NCBI GenBank assembly: GCA_964391885.1
Contig: CAYMNU010000057.1
Location: 1-34,346 of the forward strand
DNA: 34,346 nt
Direction of reading: 5' to 3'
Source: CAYMNU01 sp964391885
GTDB lineage: Archaea; Altiarchaeota; Altiarchaeia; JAFGQM01
Positions 15,331 to 23,509 of this stretch are shown here, one piece after another (position 1 is the first letter of the stretch; the number at the start of each line of letters is the position of its first letter). The notes below the pieces were generated by a model. It saw only the letters and a program-made list of their open reading frames with translations. It had not been told where the DNA came from and ran no database searches. The position numbers and the translations under genes were made by a program.

Positions 15331-17328
15331 TTACTCAACACTCCTCTTGTAATGCCCTCTGGTTCGATCACCCCCTGGTGCGTGACCCCTCGCTATTTTA
15401 TCAAGCACATTTTCCCTCTCTGCCCCCTGCATGGATCTCAAGTCTATGCACAGGTGTCCGAAGCCCATGAACTTAGGCAACTCATCAAGTATGTTTATAG
15501 GCACTGGGTTGTAAAGGCTAAACACACCGTTCCGGATTATTACTTTATACTTATATCCCTTCCTACCCCTCAATTCATAGAGCCCATCTTCTATGTTCCC
15601 CTCATAGGCGCGCGACAGCATGAGGCGCGGATAACCGAACACCATTGGCGCTAAAATTCCCCTATACGAGTTTTCTTTCAGCTCCTGAAGGTCGGATTCC
15701 AGGGATGGCACTATCCTCTTGGCACCCAGATCGTTCAACACTTTAGCGGAAATGCTGTTGAAGCAGTTTAGCTCACTTCCTACCCAAAAATCGGATTTTG
15801 ACTCCGATGCCAGATTAAGCGAACCCAGGTCCGAGCAAAGCAGTTTTGCACCATTTGCACCTTTCCAGAATGATTCAAGCTCATATTGCCTCACCGCCGC
15901 AGGCGACATAATTCTAACTTCCTTATTTTCTTCCCTGGCGCGCCTTGCTGATATTCCTGTGAACGCTTCTACAATCGTCTCATCATAGCCTTTGCCCTCA
16001 TGGCCTTTAGCATGAGCGTCCAATATTATGGCAGACTTTGGTTTTGCAAGACCATTCTCCAGCCCTTTAATGCCGTCAAGATAATTATCAATCCTTTCCC
16101 AATCCACAGCACCCGTCCGGCCTATTTTGTATCTCAAGAGTGTTGGAATATCTTCTGATGATTCGACCCTTGCAAAATAAAGCAGTTCACCATCTTTGAA
16201 TGCAGCCCTCCTCGAGAACTCAATAAGAGCATCCGAACCCTTGGCAGTTTCCACCTTCTTTGCGCCAACGAAGATTCTCTTAATTTTGAATATGCTTTCC
16301 CTTTCCCCCTCTATCTTGCAAAGCTCATCGCCGACAGAAATTTTTCCAATAACCTTAAATCGAGGCGGGTTTTCTGTAGTGTCTATTGCCATAACTGCAG
16401 GCATGCCTCTGGGGGCGGGGCTCTCTACTGATAATTTTTCTCCTTTGGAAAGGTAGCCTTCGCCGCATTCCCTGAGAAAGGATCCTCTCATGGCCTCCAT
16501 CTCCCTTACGCTTGCACCCTTGCCGCCGCAGAGCGCATCTATCGCTTTTCGGTAGGCCTTTGCGACAGAGCCTGCATAATCTGCCCCCTTGAGCCTGCCC
16601 TCTACTTTAAGCGCAGAGACGCCGGCGCCTGAAAGCTCCCTGAGCCTGCCCATGCCCATGAGGTCCTTCATAGACAGCAGAAACCCATCCTTCTTTTTTT
16701 TGCCGTCCTTCCACAAGCTATAATTCATTCTACATGGCTGCAGGCACATGCCCCTGTTGCCCGACTTGTTAAATACAAGGCTGGAGAACAGGCAGAGACC
16801 TGAGTATGAAAAGCACATAGAGCCGTGCACGAAGACCTCAGTCTCTACATCCTTCTTTGCCATCTCTGAGCTGATGTCCTTTATATCGCTAAGCGAAAGC
16901 TCCCTTGCCAGCACTATTCTTTTAACTCCCAGTTTTGCCAGAAGGAGGGCAGCTTCCCTATTCTGGCAGTTCATTTGGGTTGATGCATGCAGCCTAAGTC
17001 CCGGCAGCGTGTCTTTCAGGGCTCTCATGATTCCCAAGTCCTGTACTATTATCGCATCGATTCCCGCTTTGTGCGCCCGGGCCGCCAGCAGAAGCGCATC
17101 TCGGAGCTCCGAGTCTTTGATAAGTGTGTTTAGGGCAAGATAGGCTTTTTTGCCTCGGCTGTGGCAGAAAGCAATCGCTTGAGCAATGTCCTCTTCAGTG
17201 AAATTCTCGGCGGGCATGCGGGCGCTGAACCGTTTGGCTCCTAGATAGACTGCATCCGCACCGCTCTCTATTGCTGATTGAAGGGCCTTCATAGACCCGG
17301 CAGGCATTACAAGCTCAGGTTTTTTCAT
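15331..17328 (-). CDS. U32-family protein, RlhA/TrhP-like RNA hydroxylation type
   Basis: The 665-residue protein starts with MKKPELVMPAGSMKALQSAI, the TIM-barrel start of family U32. EVFVHGSMCFSYSGLCLFSS matches the U32 signature (E-x-F-x2-G-S-x-C-x4-G-x-C), and CLQPCR follows, giving four cysteines for an iron-sulfur cluster. Bacterial relatives RlhA and TrhP hydroxylate 23S rRNA and tRNA using prephenate; older annotations call them collagenase-like peptidases. Total length is close to RlhA (about 650), so the full C-terminal extension is present. It stands alone between convergent tspO and divergent msrB. The exact RNA target cannot be told from sequence. Confidence 0.85.
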   Translation of the reverse strand: MKKPELVMPAGSMKALQSAIESGADAVYLGAKRFSARMPAENFTEEDIAQAIAFCHSRGKKAYLALNTLIKDSELRDALLLAARAHKAGIDAIIVQDLGIMRALKDTLPGLRLHASTQMNCQNREAALLLAKLGVKRIVLARELSLSDIKDISSEMAKKDVETEVFVHGSMCFSYSGLCLFSSLVFNKSGNRGMCLQPCRMNYSLWKDGKKKKDGFLLSMKDLMGMGRLRELSGAGVSALKVEGRLKGADYAGSVAKAYRKAIDALCGGKGASVREMEAMRGSFLRECGEGYLSKGEKLSVESPAPRGMPAVMAIDTTENPPRFKVIGKISVGDELCKIEGERESIFKIKRIFVGAKKVETAKGSDALIEFSRRAAFKDGELLYFARVESSEDIPTLLRYKIGRTGAVDWERIDNYLDGIKGLENGLAKPKSAIILDAHAKGHEGKGYDETIVEAFTGISARRAREENKEVRIMSPAAVRQYELESFWKGANGAKLLCSDLGSLNLASESKSDFWVGSELNCFNSISAKVLNDLGAKRIVPSLESDLQELKENSYRGILAPMVFGYPRLMLSRAYEGNIEDGLYELRGRKGYKYKVIIRNGVFSLYNPVPINILDELPKFMGFGHLCIDLRSMQGAERENVLDKIARGHAPGGDRTRGHYKRSVE

Positions 17329-17496
17329 GCACTTATTTCAAGGGCAGTGCTTGTAAGCTCAAAGAACTCCCATCTTCCAGCCATAGAAGAGCATGATGAA
17401 GGAGAACACTGAGATTCCCTTGCGTATGTCAAGAAAAATAACCCCGTTATACTAAATGGAGGTTTTAGTTTAGCAAGATTATATAATGCGATAAAA

Positions 17497-17886
17497 ATGG
17501 AAAAAGCCATCAAATCTGAAGAAGAGTGGCAGAAGATTCTCACTCCGGAGCAGTATCATATCCTGAGAGAGAAAGGCACCGAGCGGGCGGGTACCTGTGC
17601 GCTTTCCGTCCTACACGATGGTGTCTTCTATTGTGTTGCTTGCGGCAATCCACTTTTCAAAGCGAAAACTAAATTCGAATCAGGCACCGGCTGGCCTAGC
17701 TTCTATGAGCCTTACTCAAAAGATTCTATTATTGAGCGCCCCGACAACCTCTTCATAAAGCGCACTGAAGTGATATGCGCGCGCTGCGAAGGCCACCTGG
17801 GGCATGTCTTTGGCGACGGTCCGTCGCCCACGCACAAGCGATACTGCATCAACGGCTTGGTCTTAAGATTCAAGGAGAACAAATGA
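17497..17886 (+). CDS. msrB: Peptide methionine (R)-S-oxide reductase MsrB
   Basis: The 129-residue enzyme reduces methionine-R-sulfoxide. Zinc cysteines are in CVACG (about 48-52) and CARC (about 93-96), ESGTGWPSF (about 64-72) is the substrate loop, and catalytic cysteine lies in RYCING near 118. Length is normal. A TATA-like TTATATAAT (17479-17487) is close to the start, and an inverted repeat ACTAAA/TTTAGT lies near 17454-17469. Its stop overlaps the msrA ATG by four bases, so the two stereospecific reductases form a pair repairing oxidised proteins. Confidence 0.95.
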   Translation: MEKAIKSEEEWQKILTPEQYHILREKGTERAGTCALSVLHDGVFYCVACGNPLFKAKTKFESGTGWPSFYEPYSKDSIIERPDNLFIKRTEVICARCEGHLGHVFGDGPSPTHKRYCINGLVLRFKENK

Positions 17887-18314
17887 AAGCGGCATTCGCG
17901 GCAGGATGCTTCTGGGGCGTGGAAGCGAAGTTCAAGGAGCTTGGCGTGGCTACAACTGTGGGCTACATGGGCGGCTACAAGGAGAACCCTACCTATGATG
18001 AGGTATGTTCCGGAACTACGGGCCACGCTGAAACAGTCTTGGTGGAATACAATTCAAAAGACATAACATATGATCAGCTCTTGAACGCCTTTTGGAAAAT
18101 GCATGATTACACTCAGCTCAACCGCCAAGGCCCCGATTCTGGAGAGCAGTACAGGTCGGCTATATTCTATTTCAGCGAGTCACAGAAGAGGAAAGCGGAA
18201 GAATCCATGCCTTCTGGTGCAGTTACTGAAATAAGCCCCGCGGGCGATTTTTGGACTGCTGAGGATTACCATCAGGATTATCTTGACAAAAGGCATGGAA
18301 CCTGTCACATCTGA
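17883..18314 (+). CDS. msrA: Peptide methionine (S)-S-oxide reductase MsrA
   Basis: The 143-residue enzyme reduces methionine-S-sulfoxide. The GCFWG active-site motif is at 8-12 (C9), followed by VGYMGG (26-31), GHAETVLVEY (about 44-53) and DPNTHY-region equivalent around GPDSGEQYRSAIFY. The ATG at 17883 (ATGA overlap with msrB) gives the family N-terminus; an earlier in-frame start would only add out-of-family residues from inside msrB. Slightly short at the C-terminus (CHI end), with no resolving-cysteine tail. Confidence 0.95.
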   Translation: MKAAFAAGCFWGVEAKFKELGVATTVGYMGGYKENPTYDEVCSGTTGHAETVLVEYNSKDITYDQLLNAFWKMHDYTQLNRQGPDSGEQYRSAIFYFSESQKRKAEESMPSGAVTEISPAGDFWTAEDYHQDYLDKRHGTCHI

Positions 18315-18346
18315 CCCTTTTTCTTAACCCTGCGTCTAACTTTCCA

Positions 18347-18637
18347 ATGGACACAAGCATAATCCCTGAGCTCTGGTCGGTCATCATCGACCGCAGAGGC
18401 AATCCAAGAAAGGATTCATACACAAACCGCCTTCTTGAAGATGAATCCCTTATCTTTAAAAAGCTCGAGGAAGAACTGGGTGAGATAGAACAGGCTGCCA
18501 AAGACGGCTGCTGCGGAGGGGGGAAGGATTCCCTCCAATGGGAGGCTGCGGATTTACTATACCATTTACTAGTCCTCCTCGCAGCCAAGGGTGTGGAACT
18601 GGACGACGTATTAAAAGAGCTTAAGCGAAGGCGCTAG
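18347..18637 (+). CDS. hisE: HisE-like phosphoribosyl-ATP pyrophosphatase
   Basis: The 96-residue all-alpha NTP-pyrophosphatase has DSYTNRLL (about 23-30), KKLEEELGEIEQA (about 38-50, the EExxE metal motif) and WEAADLLYHLLVLL (about 65-78, the second acidic motif), which match HisE. It would hydrolyse phosphoribosyl-ATP in histidine synthesis. No other his gene is in the window, so either the pathway is elsewhere or this is a MazG-like house-cleaning pyrophosphatase. A CCGGGG insertion (GCCGGG-type, residues about 53-59: CCGGGK) between the motifs is slightly unusual. The 3' end overlaps a convergent small gene by four bases. Confidence 0.85.
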   Translation: MDTSIIPELWSVIIDRRGNPRKDSYTNRLLEDESLIFKKLEEELGEIEQAAKDGCCGGGKDSLQWEAADLLYHLLVLLAAKGVELDDVLKELKRRR

Positions 18638-18849
18638 TCCGTAACGCCCGGGTCATAGCGCTCAAAATCCTCATTTGCATATATGTCCTCCCCTTGTTCC
18701 TCTGCATCATCGAAGAGCTCGTCAAAATCATCTTTAGGCTTGCCTTTTTTCCTCTTCTTTGCCTCTTCCTCTAGGCCGAAAAGCACCTCTTCCTCTTTCT
18801 CCTCAGCTTCATCTTCCTCGAATCCTAGCAGGTCTTCGTCGGGGGCCAT
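18634..18849 (-). CDS. Highly acidic small protein, 71 aa
   Basis: No family recognised. Asp and Glu make up about 45% of residues (EEDEAEEKEEEV near the start, FDELFDDAEEQGED later) around a single basic KKRKKGKPK patch (about 31-39). It is likely disordered and could mimic nucleic acid or bind a basic partner. A TATA box about 32 bases before the ATG supports expression. It converges on hisE with a four-base overlap. The plus-strand frame opposite is Ser-rich and looks like its shadow. Confidence 0.6.
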   Translation of the reverse strand: MAPDEDLLGFEEDEAEEKEEEVLFGLEEEAKKRKKGKPKDDFDELFDDAEEQGEDIYANEDFERYDPGVTD

Positions 18850-18876
18850 ATTGACAAGGAAAATAGAACTATGCTC

Positions 18877-18886
18877 TATAAAAAGC
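18877..18886 (-). promoter_or_regulatory. TATA box for acidic small protein
   Basis: GCTTTTTATA on the minus strand, preceded by AAA (BRE-like), is centred about 32 bases before the ATG at 18849. It lies just inside or beside the 3' end of the methyltransferase-like gene. Confidence 0.5.
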
Positions 18887-18887
18887 T

Positions 18888-19520
18888 TTACTTCAACGCA
18901 GTCACCCGGAGCATCCTCAGGTTACGGCGCCGGGCTTCTCTGAGCCAAGGCGTTTCTTGATACTCCTTTTTGCGCAAAGGCCGAATTTTTACCTTATCTG
19001 GTTCAAACGGGCTGTTGTTAATCCCATGTATTACCATATTGTCCGGACCTTCTGACACGGCTACTACGAGCTTGCCACCCGGTTTAAGTTTCCTGTGTGC
19101 TGTCCTGATTACATCAGCAGTGTAGTGGCGAGCGCCGCTCATAACCTCATTCAGTCTCCAGACCTTTCTATCAAAAAACACATTTGGGCCCTTCGGCGAG
19201 GTGTAGTGCCCCAGAGAAACCTCTGAATCTATGCGGCTTATAGAGCCATCCTCAAGGCTGTCCAAGCCTTTCTTGAAGTCGGCTTCAATCTGGTGCCAAT
19301 TTGCTAGACGCTCGCCTGCATGGTGTATTGGAAGAACATCAATCCCAATAATTTTAGATTTTGTAAACCTCTTCGCCCATCTCCGTGTCTTTTCAGCAGG
19401 CTCAGATTTTATGTCCCTTGCAGTTGTTTCCAAGTTCCCAAGATGCACGAAAATAGGAGTCTGCCTTGGTTTCCTTTTCCTGCTCTTACTGGAACTAGAG
19501 CTTCGCCCTCGAGACTTCAT
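18888..19520 (-). CDS. Rossmann/SAM-methyltransferase-like protein, 210 aa
   Basis: The protein has a Ser/Arg/Lys-rich N-terminal tail (KSRGRSSSSSKSRKRKPRQ) and then a methyltransferase-like core: IIGIDVLP (about 53-60, acidic strand end), HYTADVIRTAHRKLKPGGKLVVAVSE (about 145-170, the KPGG motif before strand 5) and a basic C-terminus. The glycine-rich motif I is not clear, so SAM binding is uncertain. The ATG at 19520 overlaps endA by 26 bases and lies in the same direction, suggesting an RNA-modification role next to tRNA splicing, by context only. Confidence 0.6.
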   Translation of the reverse strand: MKSRGRSSSSSKSRKRKPRQTPIFVHLGNLETTARDIKSEPAEKTRRWAKRFTKSKIIGIDVLPIHHAGERLANWHQIEADFKKGLDSLEDGSISRIDSEVSLGHYTSPKGPNVFFDRKVWRLNEVMSGARHYTADVIRTAHRKLKPGGKLVVAVSEGPDNMVIHGINNSPFEPDKVKIRPLRKKEYQETPWLREARRRNLRMLRVTALK

Positions 19521-20049
19521 AATATACAGGCCCCCTTTCGGTAACACTTGCAAAGACCATCTTCTTTTTGACGTTCGTTGCAAGCCTCGCGGCGCGGGTT
19601 ATCTCATTGTAGTCAATCCTCGCGGTTTCGGGCATGACGTGAAGCATCCACTTGGAATGTGACTTGCCCACTGTCTTACCTGGCGGATAAACCACGAAGT
19701 CGCAGCCGAACTTTATGCCCGACCTCACAATAAGCCCTTTCGTCGCCCGCAAATCTCTAAAGACCTCGTACTTCATCCCGAAACCTTCGTTCAGTTCTTC
19801 ACCTAGGCGTATTAGATTTGCCAGTCCTAGTTTTTCTCCTTTGGAAAAGACCTCCAACTTACCGTCTTCCAGAAGCAGGCATGCCTCGTAGAGGTTAAGG
19901 TAGAGCGAGCCCTTTTTCATCTCGCCATAAGCCCGGCTGAACAAACGCTGGGAGAGGGCTTCTTCAAAGACTACTACTCTGTCTCCTGATACCATGGGCA
20001 TATCATCGCTCTTCCTGCCCTTTATGATTTTTTTTAGTACCTTAGGCAT
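19495..20049 (-). CDS. endA: tRNA-splicing endonuclease
   Basis: The 184-residue enzyme cuts tRNA introns at bulge-helix-bulge motifs. The catalytic triad is visible: Tyr in KFGCDFVVYPPG (about 123-134), His in HSKWMLHV (about 141-148) and Lys in NVKKKMVFASV (about 167-177). Length equals the homotetrameric archaeal form (about 180), so one subunit type should suffice. The ATG at 20049 was chosen because it gives normal length and overlaps the upstream 2-phosphoglycerate kinase by only eight bases; a further-upstream start would add 11 residues. Confidence 0.92.
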   Translation of the reverse strand: MPKVLKKIIKGRKSDDMPMVSGDRVVVFEEALSQRLFSRAYGEMKKGSLYLNLYEACLLLEDGKLEVFSKGEKLGLANLIRLGEELNEGFGMKYEVFRDLRATKGLIVRSGIKFGCDFVVYPPGKTVGKSHSKWMLHVMPETARIDYNEITRAARLATNVKKKMVFASVTERGPVYYEVSRAKL

Positions 20050-20941
20050 TCTCTTTCTTGCTTTGTTTAACCATGGTGCCAATAACGCTGTCCATGATGT
20101 CGACTATGCTTTTCTCAAGGTCGCTGTTCTCTATAACTGGCACTCTTTCATCGTCAGAGGCTTTTTTGATATACTTTTGTATCTCTCTTATCACCTTGAA
20201 GTTCTCCATGTAACCATCCACCGAGCGCCTGAACTTCGTCTCAAATGCACGTGAATAAAGCCTATCCTTGTGTTCTTTCTCGTCTTTAATATGAAGGACG
20301 AACATCATCACATTATTCTTTTTTATCAATTCCTCATTTATGTAGCCCGGCACGATGTGCAGCCCTTCGATAAGCGTGGGTATGCCCTCCTTTAAGGACC
20401 TTTCGATGATTGCCTCTATGCCCACGCTGACTTCGGTGAGCTGTATCCTGAACCCCGCCAACGGCGCGTTCTTCTCGTCTAGGGGTATCTTCAGATGCTT
20501 ATAAGCGTCATATGAAGAGCTATGCAGCTCCGGGAGGAGTTTGTCAGACACTGTTTTCCTCATGACCTCTCTTATCGAATCGGTGGATATTATATTCTTG
20601 ATGCCTAGCCTGTATGCAACCTCAGTCCCCACAGTGGTTGTGCCTACTCCTGTACCGCCCCCTAAGAGCATTATGATAGGTTCCCTGCCGCCTGTCTTTA
20701 GATCCCTCCATACTTTGAAGCGGTGGGAGACGTTTTCGTTGACATCCTTGAGCCGTTCATAAATGAACTCGTCGAATTCATCCTGCTCGATTTCCTCAGT
20801 ACCCTTCCCAAGAAGCTCATCCTCCAGGGCTTTTGTAAATGTATGTGCCTGCCAGGGCTTCATGCCCGCCCTTGTGAGAGATTCCACAAGCATCTCTCTT
20901 ACAAAAGGTATCTTATGATCTTTATCCTTGATTATTATCAT
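20042..20941 (-). CDS. pgk2: 2-phosphoglycerate kinase
   Basis: The 299-residue enzyme phosphorylates 2-phosphoglycerate to 2,3-bisphosphoglycerate, precursor of cyclic 2,3-diphosphoglycerate, a thermoprotectant and phosphate store in some methanogens. An N-terminal ATP-cone-like segment (about 1-85) is followed by a P-loop of the family's unusual form, GGGTGVGTTT (about 92-101, usually GGxSGVGTS), then STDSIREVMRK (about 118-128) and EGLHIVPGY (about 196-204). Whether the cyclising synthase exists elsewhere is unknown. It heads a leftward chain with endA and the methyltransferase-like gene. The gene symbol is descriptive. Confidence 0.85.
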   Translation of the reverse strand: MIIIKDKDHKIPFVREMLVESLTRAGMKPWQAHTFTKALEDELLGKGTEEIEQDEFDEFIYERLKDVNENVSHRFKVWRDLKTGGREPIIMLLGGGTGVGTTTVGTEVAYRLGIKNIISTDSIREVMRKTVSDKLLPELHSSSYDAYKHLKIPLDEKNAPLAGFRIQLTEVSVGIEAIIERSLKEGIPTLIEGLHIVPGYINEELIKKNNVMMFVLHIKDEKEHKDRLYSRAFETKFRRSVDGYMENFKVIREIQKYIKKASDDERVPVIENSDLEKSIVDIMDSVIGTMVKQSKKENA

Positions 20942-20972
20942 CTTAGTTAAATTCAGGGTATTAGCTTAAAAG

Positions 20973-21659
20973 TCAGATGCTTATCTCCTTTACGCTTATC
21001 TCGCCGTCTATATGGAGTACCAGGAAGTGCCCGTCTCGCGAAGGGCCTATGTTTATGATTTTTGTGTCTTTCAAAAAATCAGTGCACTTCGCCTCGTGTA
21101 TGTGCCCGCAGATGTGGACATTCGGCTGATACTCCTCGATTATGTGCCTCAATGCCTCGCTGCCGACATGGCCGCTTTCTATTTTATCTGCCTTGGTTTT
21201 GGAGGGGGGTTCGTGGGTGAAGAGGACAAGCTGCTCAGCACCCTTATATGCTGCATCATCCAAAAGCCTTCTAAGGCCCTTCTCAATCTCAGACTCGCTC
21301 ATCTCGCTCGGGGTGTGGAAGGGCGTCGGGTGGCTTCCTCCCCATCCTACGATGGCTGTCTTCCCTTTAAACATTATCTTGTCGTGCAGGCTTATTCCCT
21401 GCTCCTCTAAAAGCTCCCTAAGTGCAGGAGAGTCGCAGTTTCCGAAGAGGGCATGTATCTTTGCATGCTGGCCCAGGCTATTCACCAGATAAGCGAGATC
21501 TTCGCAGTTTACACTTTCATCGCACAAACTCTCAGAGAAGTCCCCGAGGTAAACAACCATGTCAAATTCTTCTTTCTCAAGCATGCGTTTGGCTATGTCC
21601 ACAGCCCTACGGTTGCCGTGCATGTCTGTGAAAACCAGTATTTTGTAAGCCTTTTCCAT
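20973..21659 (-). CDS. Calcineurin-like metallophosphoesterase (Icc/YfcE type)
   Basis: The 228-residue protein has the full two-metal set: FTDMHGN (about 10-16), YLGDFSES (about 38-45), FGNCDS (about 71-76), FTHEPP (about 146-151) and ICGHIHEAKC (about 187-196). GNCD replaces the common GNHD or GNCD, which is typical of small archaeal Icc-like enzymes. The substrate cannot be told; cyclic nucleotides or phosphodiesters are possible. It lies 12 bases downstream of coaD in the same direction. Confidence 0.88.
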   Translation of the reverse strand: MEKAYKILVFTDMHGNRRAVDIAKRMLEKEEFDMVVYLGDFSESLCDESVNCEDLAYLVNSLGQHAKIHALFGNCDSPALRELLEEQGISLHDKIMFKGKTAIVGWGGSHPTPFHTPSEMSESEIEKGLRRLLDDAAYKGAEQLVLFTHEPPSKTKADKIESGHVGSEALRHIIEEYQPNVHICGHIHEAKCTDFLKDTKIINIGPSRDGHFLVLHIDGEISVKEISI

Positions 21660-21671
21660 TTAAGGATTGCC

Positions 21672-22127
21672 TTAAGGGAGATTGCCTTCCTTATCTATTT
21701 CCCCGATTCGTATCCTCTCGCTGCTTATGGGCTTCCCGTCACCTGCCAGCTCAAAAGGCACCTCGACGACTATTAGCTTTTTGAGATTCTTCTTGACCCT
21801 TACTGCGTTTATCTCCTTTGCGCGCAGCGAGGTTTCTTCACTTACGACTATTGCGACAAGGTCCGGGTCTGTTGTAGAAGGCCCATAGAAATCGTTTATC
21901 TCTATGGTCTTGAACTCCTTTCCGAACTGGGAGGAAAACCTACTTATTACCTCGTTTCTCATCTTGTAGCTCTCGACTTCGCCCGTCCGAAACCGCTGGG
22001 CGAACTGGTCGCTACTGATGCCTATAACCACTGAGTCGCTTATGTCAAACGCCACGGACAGAAGCCTTTCATGCCCTGCATGGAAATTGTCAAAAGTGCC
22101 CCCTATTATTGTTCTTTTCAATGCCAT
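21672..22127 (-). CDS. coaD: Phosphopantetheine adenylyltransferase, archaeal type
   Basis: The 151-residue nucleotidyltransferase makes dephospho-CoA from 4'-phosphopantetheine and ATP. GGTFDNFHAGH (9-19) is the nucleotide-binding HxGH-type motif and ISSERIR (about 135-141) the second motif. Length matches the archaeal form (about 150-160). The CoaC enzyme two steps earlier is at 25554-26117 in the same window. Confidence 0.92.
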   Translation of the reverse strand: MALKRTIIGGTFDNFHAGHERLLSVAFDISDSVVIGISSDQFAQRFRTGEVESYKMRNEVISRFSSQFGKEFKTIEINDFYGPSTTDPDLVAIVVSEETSLRAKEINAVRVKKNLKKLIVVEVPFELAGDGKPISSERIRIGEIDKEGNLP

Positions 22128-22188
22128 TTTCTAGAATTCGCAGATATATTTTGAGCCTAAGCAAAGAAAAAGGCTTGTTCTGGCCAAG

Positions 22189-22530
22189 CTAACCCAAAAC
22201 CCTGTTTACCGTGTTGTGCACAACGACCTTCATGGGCTCATTAGGCGGCCCTTTTATGGTGACCTCATCGCTCAGCTGCCTCACAATCTCTCGCTTGGTC
22301 TCTATGTCAAGATTTTTAAACTCGTCAAATAGGAACTCTGTCGCGCTCTTGAGCCAGGCCTCAGTCTCCATGTCTATATAATAATCCTTATGCACGACAT
22401 CCAGCTCTTTCAAATCCTCTTCGGCTTTCCTGAGTTTGAGGACTTCCTGCTCTTTGAGCCATTGCTGGTGTTTTCTCTTCAATATACCCTGCAGAACCAG
22501 GTCGTGTGTCTCAAAAGGCTTCAGCTCCAT
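22189..22530 (-). CDS. Unrecognised charged helical protein, 113 aa
   Basis: No family recognised. Residues about 15-45 (KRKHQQWLKEQEVLKLRKAEEDLKEL region) form a charged helix, likely coiled coil; the rest is Glu/Lys-rich with a MKVVVHNTVNRVLG C-terminus. No membrane segment. The ATG lies inside the last ten bases of the preceding membrane-protein gene, so it is coupled to it. A short AGCCT/AGGCT hairpin downstream (about 22154-22176) may end the transcript. Confidence 0.7.
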   Translation of the reverse strand: MELKPFETHDLVLQGILKRKHQQWLKEQEVLKLRKAEEDLKELDVVHKDYYIDMETEAWLKSATEFLFDEFKNLDIETKREIVRQLSDEVTIKGPPNEPMKVVVHNTVNRVLG

Positions 22531-22946
22531 TCCCTTATTTCAACTGTGCATATTTTTTCTGCACCCGAACTGCACTCCACGGATGCCATGAATCTAGCGT
22601 CTTCCATCGCTTCTATCTTTGATTGCTGGACCGCCAAACCATCGCATTTCCCGATGCAAGCAAAAGATACTTCAATGGCTGCTGAGGAGTAGACCAAGTC
22701 CTCTGATGTTATAGTACTGCCTTTATCTAGACAGAGTGCCCCGCTGCTCGTAAATAGTGTTCCAAGGGTTTTTGTATGTATCTGTCGCACAATCTCTTCT
22801 TTCGTATCCTCGGCACAGCGAATCTCACACCCTATTCCCCCCATTACAAATGCTTCAATAACCAGCAGCAAGAGTATGCTCACCATGGCTCCGGCGGCCA
22901 CACCGCCGAGAATCCTGCCAAAGTTTATGTATATCATTTTAGGCAT
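22521..22946 (-). CDS. N-terminally anchored Cys-containing extracellular protein, 141 aa
   Basis: No family recognised. Residues about 9-35 (GRILGGVAAGAMVSILLLLVIEAFVMGG) form a membrane anchor; the remaining ~105 residues face outward and contain six to seven cysteines (GCEIRC, LC, ACIGKC, EC, KIC), suggesting disulfides. It could be a pilin-like or cell-surface subunit. Its ATG at 22946 lies inside the 3' end of a 37-residue membrane micropeptide (13-base overlap), and it overlaps the helical protein downstream by ten bases, so the three form a unit. Confidence 0.75.
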   Translation of the reverse strand: MPKMIYINFGRILGGVAAGAMVSILLLLVIEAFVMGGIGCEIRCAEDTKEEIVRQIHTKTLGTLFTSSGALCLDKGSTITSEDLVYSSAAIEVSFACIGKCDGLAVQQSKIEAMEDARFMASVECSSGAEKICTVEIREWS

Positions 22947-23047
22947 ATGGCCGAGTTAATCAAGCCCATCAGCAGGTAGTAGAATAGCAAACAGCCAAGC
23001 AGAATCCCGATTGCAATACCTATAGCAAACTGTTTTCCAAAGCGCAT
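22934..23047 (-). CDS. Membrane micropeptide, 37 aa
   Basis: An ATG at 23047 opens 37 codons to a TGA at 22934. After MRFGKQ comes one hydrophobic helix (FAIGIAIGILLGCLLFYYLL), then MGLINSAICLK. Positive N-terminus and Gly-rich helix suggest a membrane peptide with the N-terminus inside. It overlaps the start of the anchored protein downstream by 13 bases, the same style of tight coupling seen across this block, and would otherwise leave an unexplained ~150-base gap after padR. No family recognised. Confidence 0.55.
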   Translation of the reverse strand: MRFGKQFAIGIAIGILLGCLLFYYLLMGLINSAICLK

Positions 23048-23103
23048 TTTTGTGGTATAATGAACGCGATATCAAAGAAAAACCTTTGAAAGCCCGGCTC
23101 CAC

Positions 23104-23478
23104 TTATATGTAGTCTATTTCAAGCTCATCCTTCGTGATCTGACCGCTCTCTACAAGCCCCCCGGACTGGAAAATACCGGCCCTTTCCATTATCTCGCCG
23201 TAAACTGCCTTGAAATAGCTGATTGCAGTATCCAGATCCTTGATGCCTTTTGGAGTGACGCTATATATGACCTTTTTATCATCCCTTTTCTTCTCCAGTA
23301 GCCCAGCCTCCCTAAGCTTGTTCAGGGCCGGATAGATGGTCCCTGGACTGGGGGCGTCTTTCCTGCGCTTGCCCAACTCTTCGATTAACTCCTCCCCGCA
23401 CATGCTTCTCTGTCTTATGAGCCACATTATGTGGAAGCTCAAAAGGCCCTTCATATCGATGAATTCAGGTTTTCTCAT
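23104..23478 (-). CDS. PadR-family transcriptional regulator
   Basis: The 124-residue winged-helix protein has the PadR pattern: MKGLLSFHIMWLI (about 9-21), SMCGEELIEELGKRR (about 25-39), PSPGTIYPALNKLREAGLL (about 43-61, recognition helix), then wing KKVIYSVTPKGIK (about 68-80) and a C-terminal dimer helix (about 85-105). PadR proteins are usually autoregulated repressors of neighbouring efflux or stress genes. A perfect palindrome overlaps its own promoter. The target may be the membrane micropeptide/anchored-protein unit downstream. Confidence 0.9.
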   Translation of the reverse strand: MRKPEFIDMKGLLSFHIMWLIRQRSMCGEELIEELGKRRKDAPSPGTIYPALNKLREAGLLEKKRDDKKVIYSVTPKGIKDLDTAISYFKAVYGEIMERAGIFQSGGLVESGQITKDELEIDYI

Positions 23479-23509
23479 ATTAATAAAGATAATACTACTA
23501 ATAATACTT

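Noticed and set aside
17325..17543. Minus-strand 72-codon frame between the U32 gene and msrB
   Set aside because: It starts inside msrB and reads as low-quality hydrophobic sequence. Another minus frame here (about 17390-17450) encodes a short hydrophobic helix (SVFSFIMLFYGW) but has no standard start codon.
18683..18943. Plus-strand Ser-rich 86-codon frame
   Set aside because: Poly-Ser is the antisense of the Glu/Asp-rich protein on the other strand.
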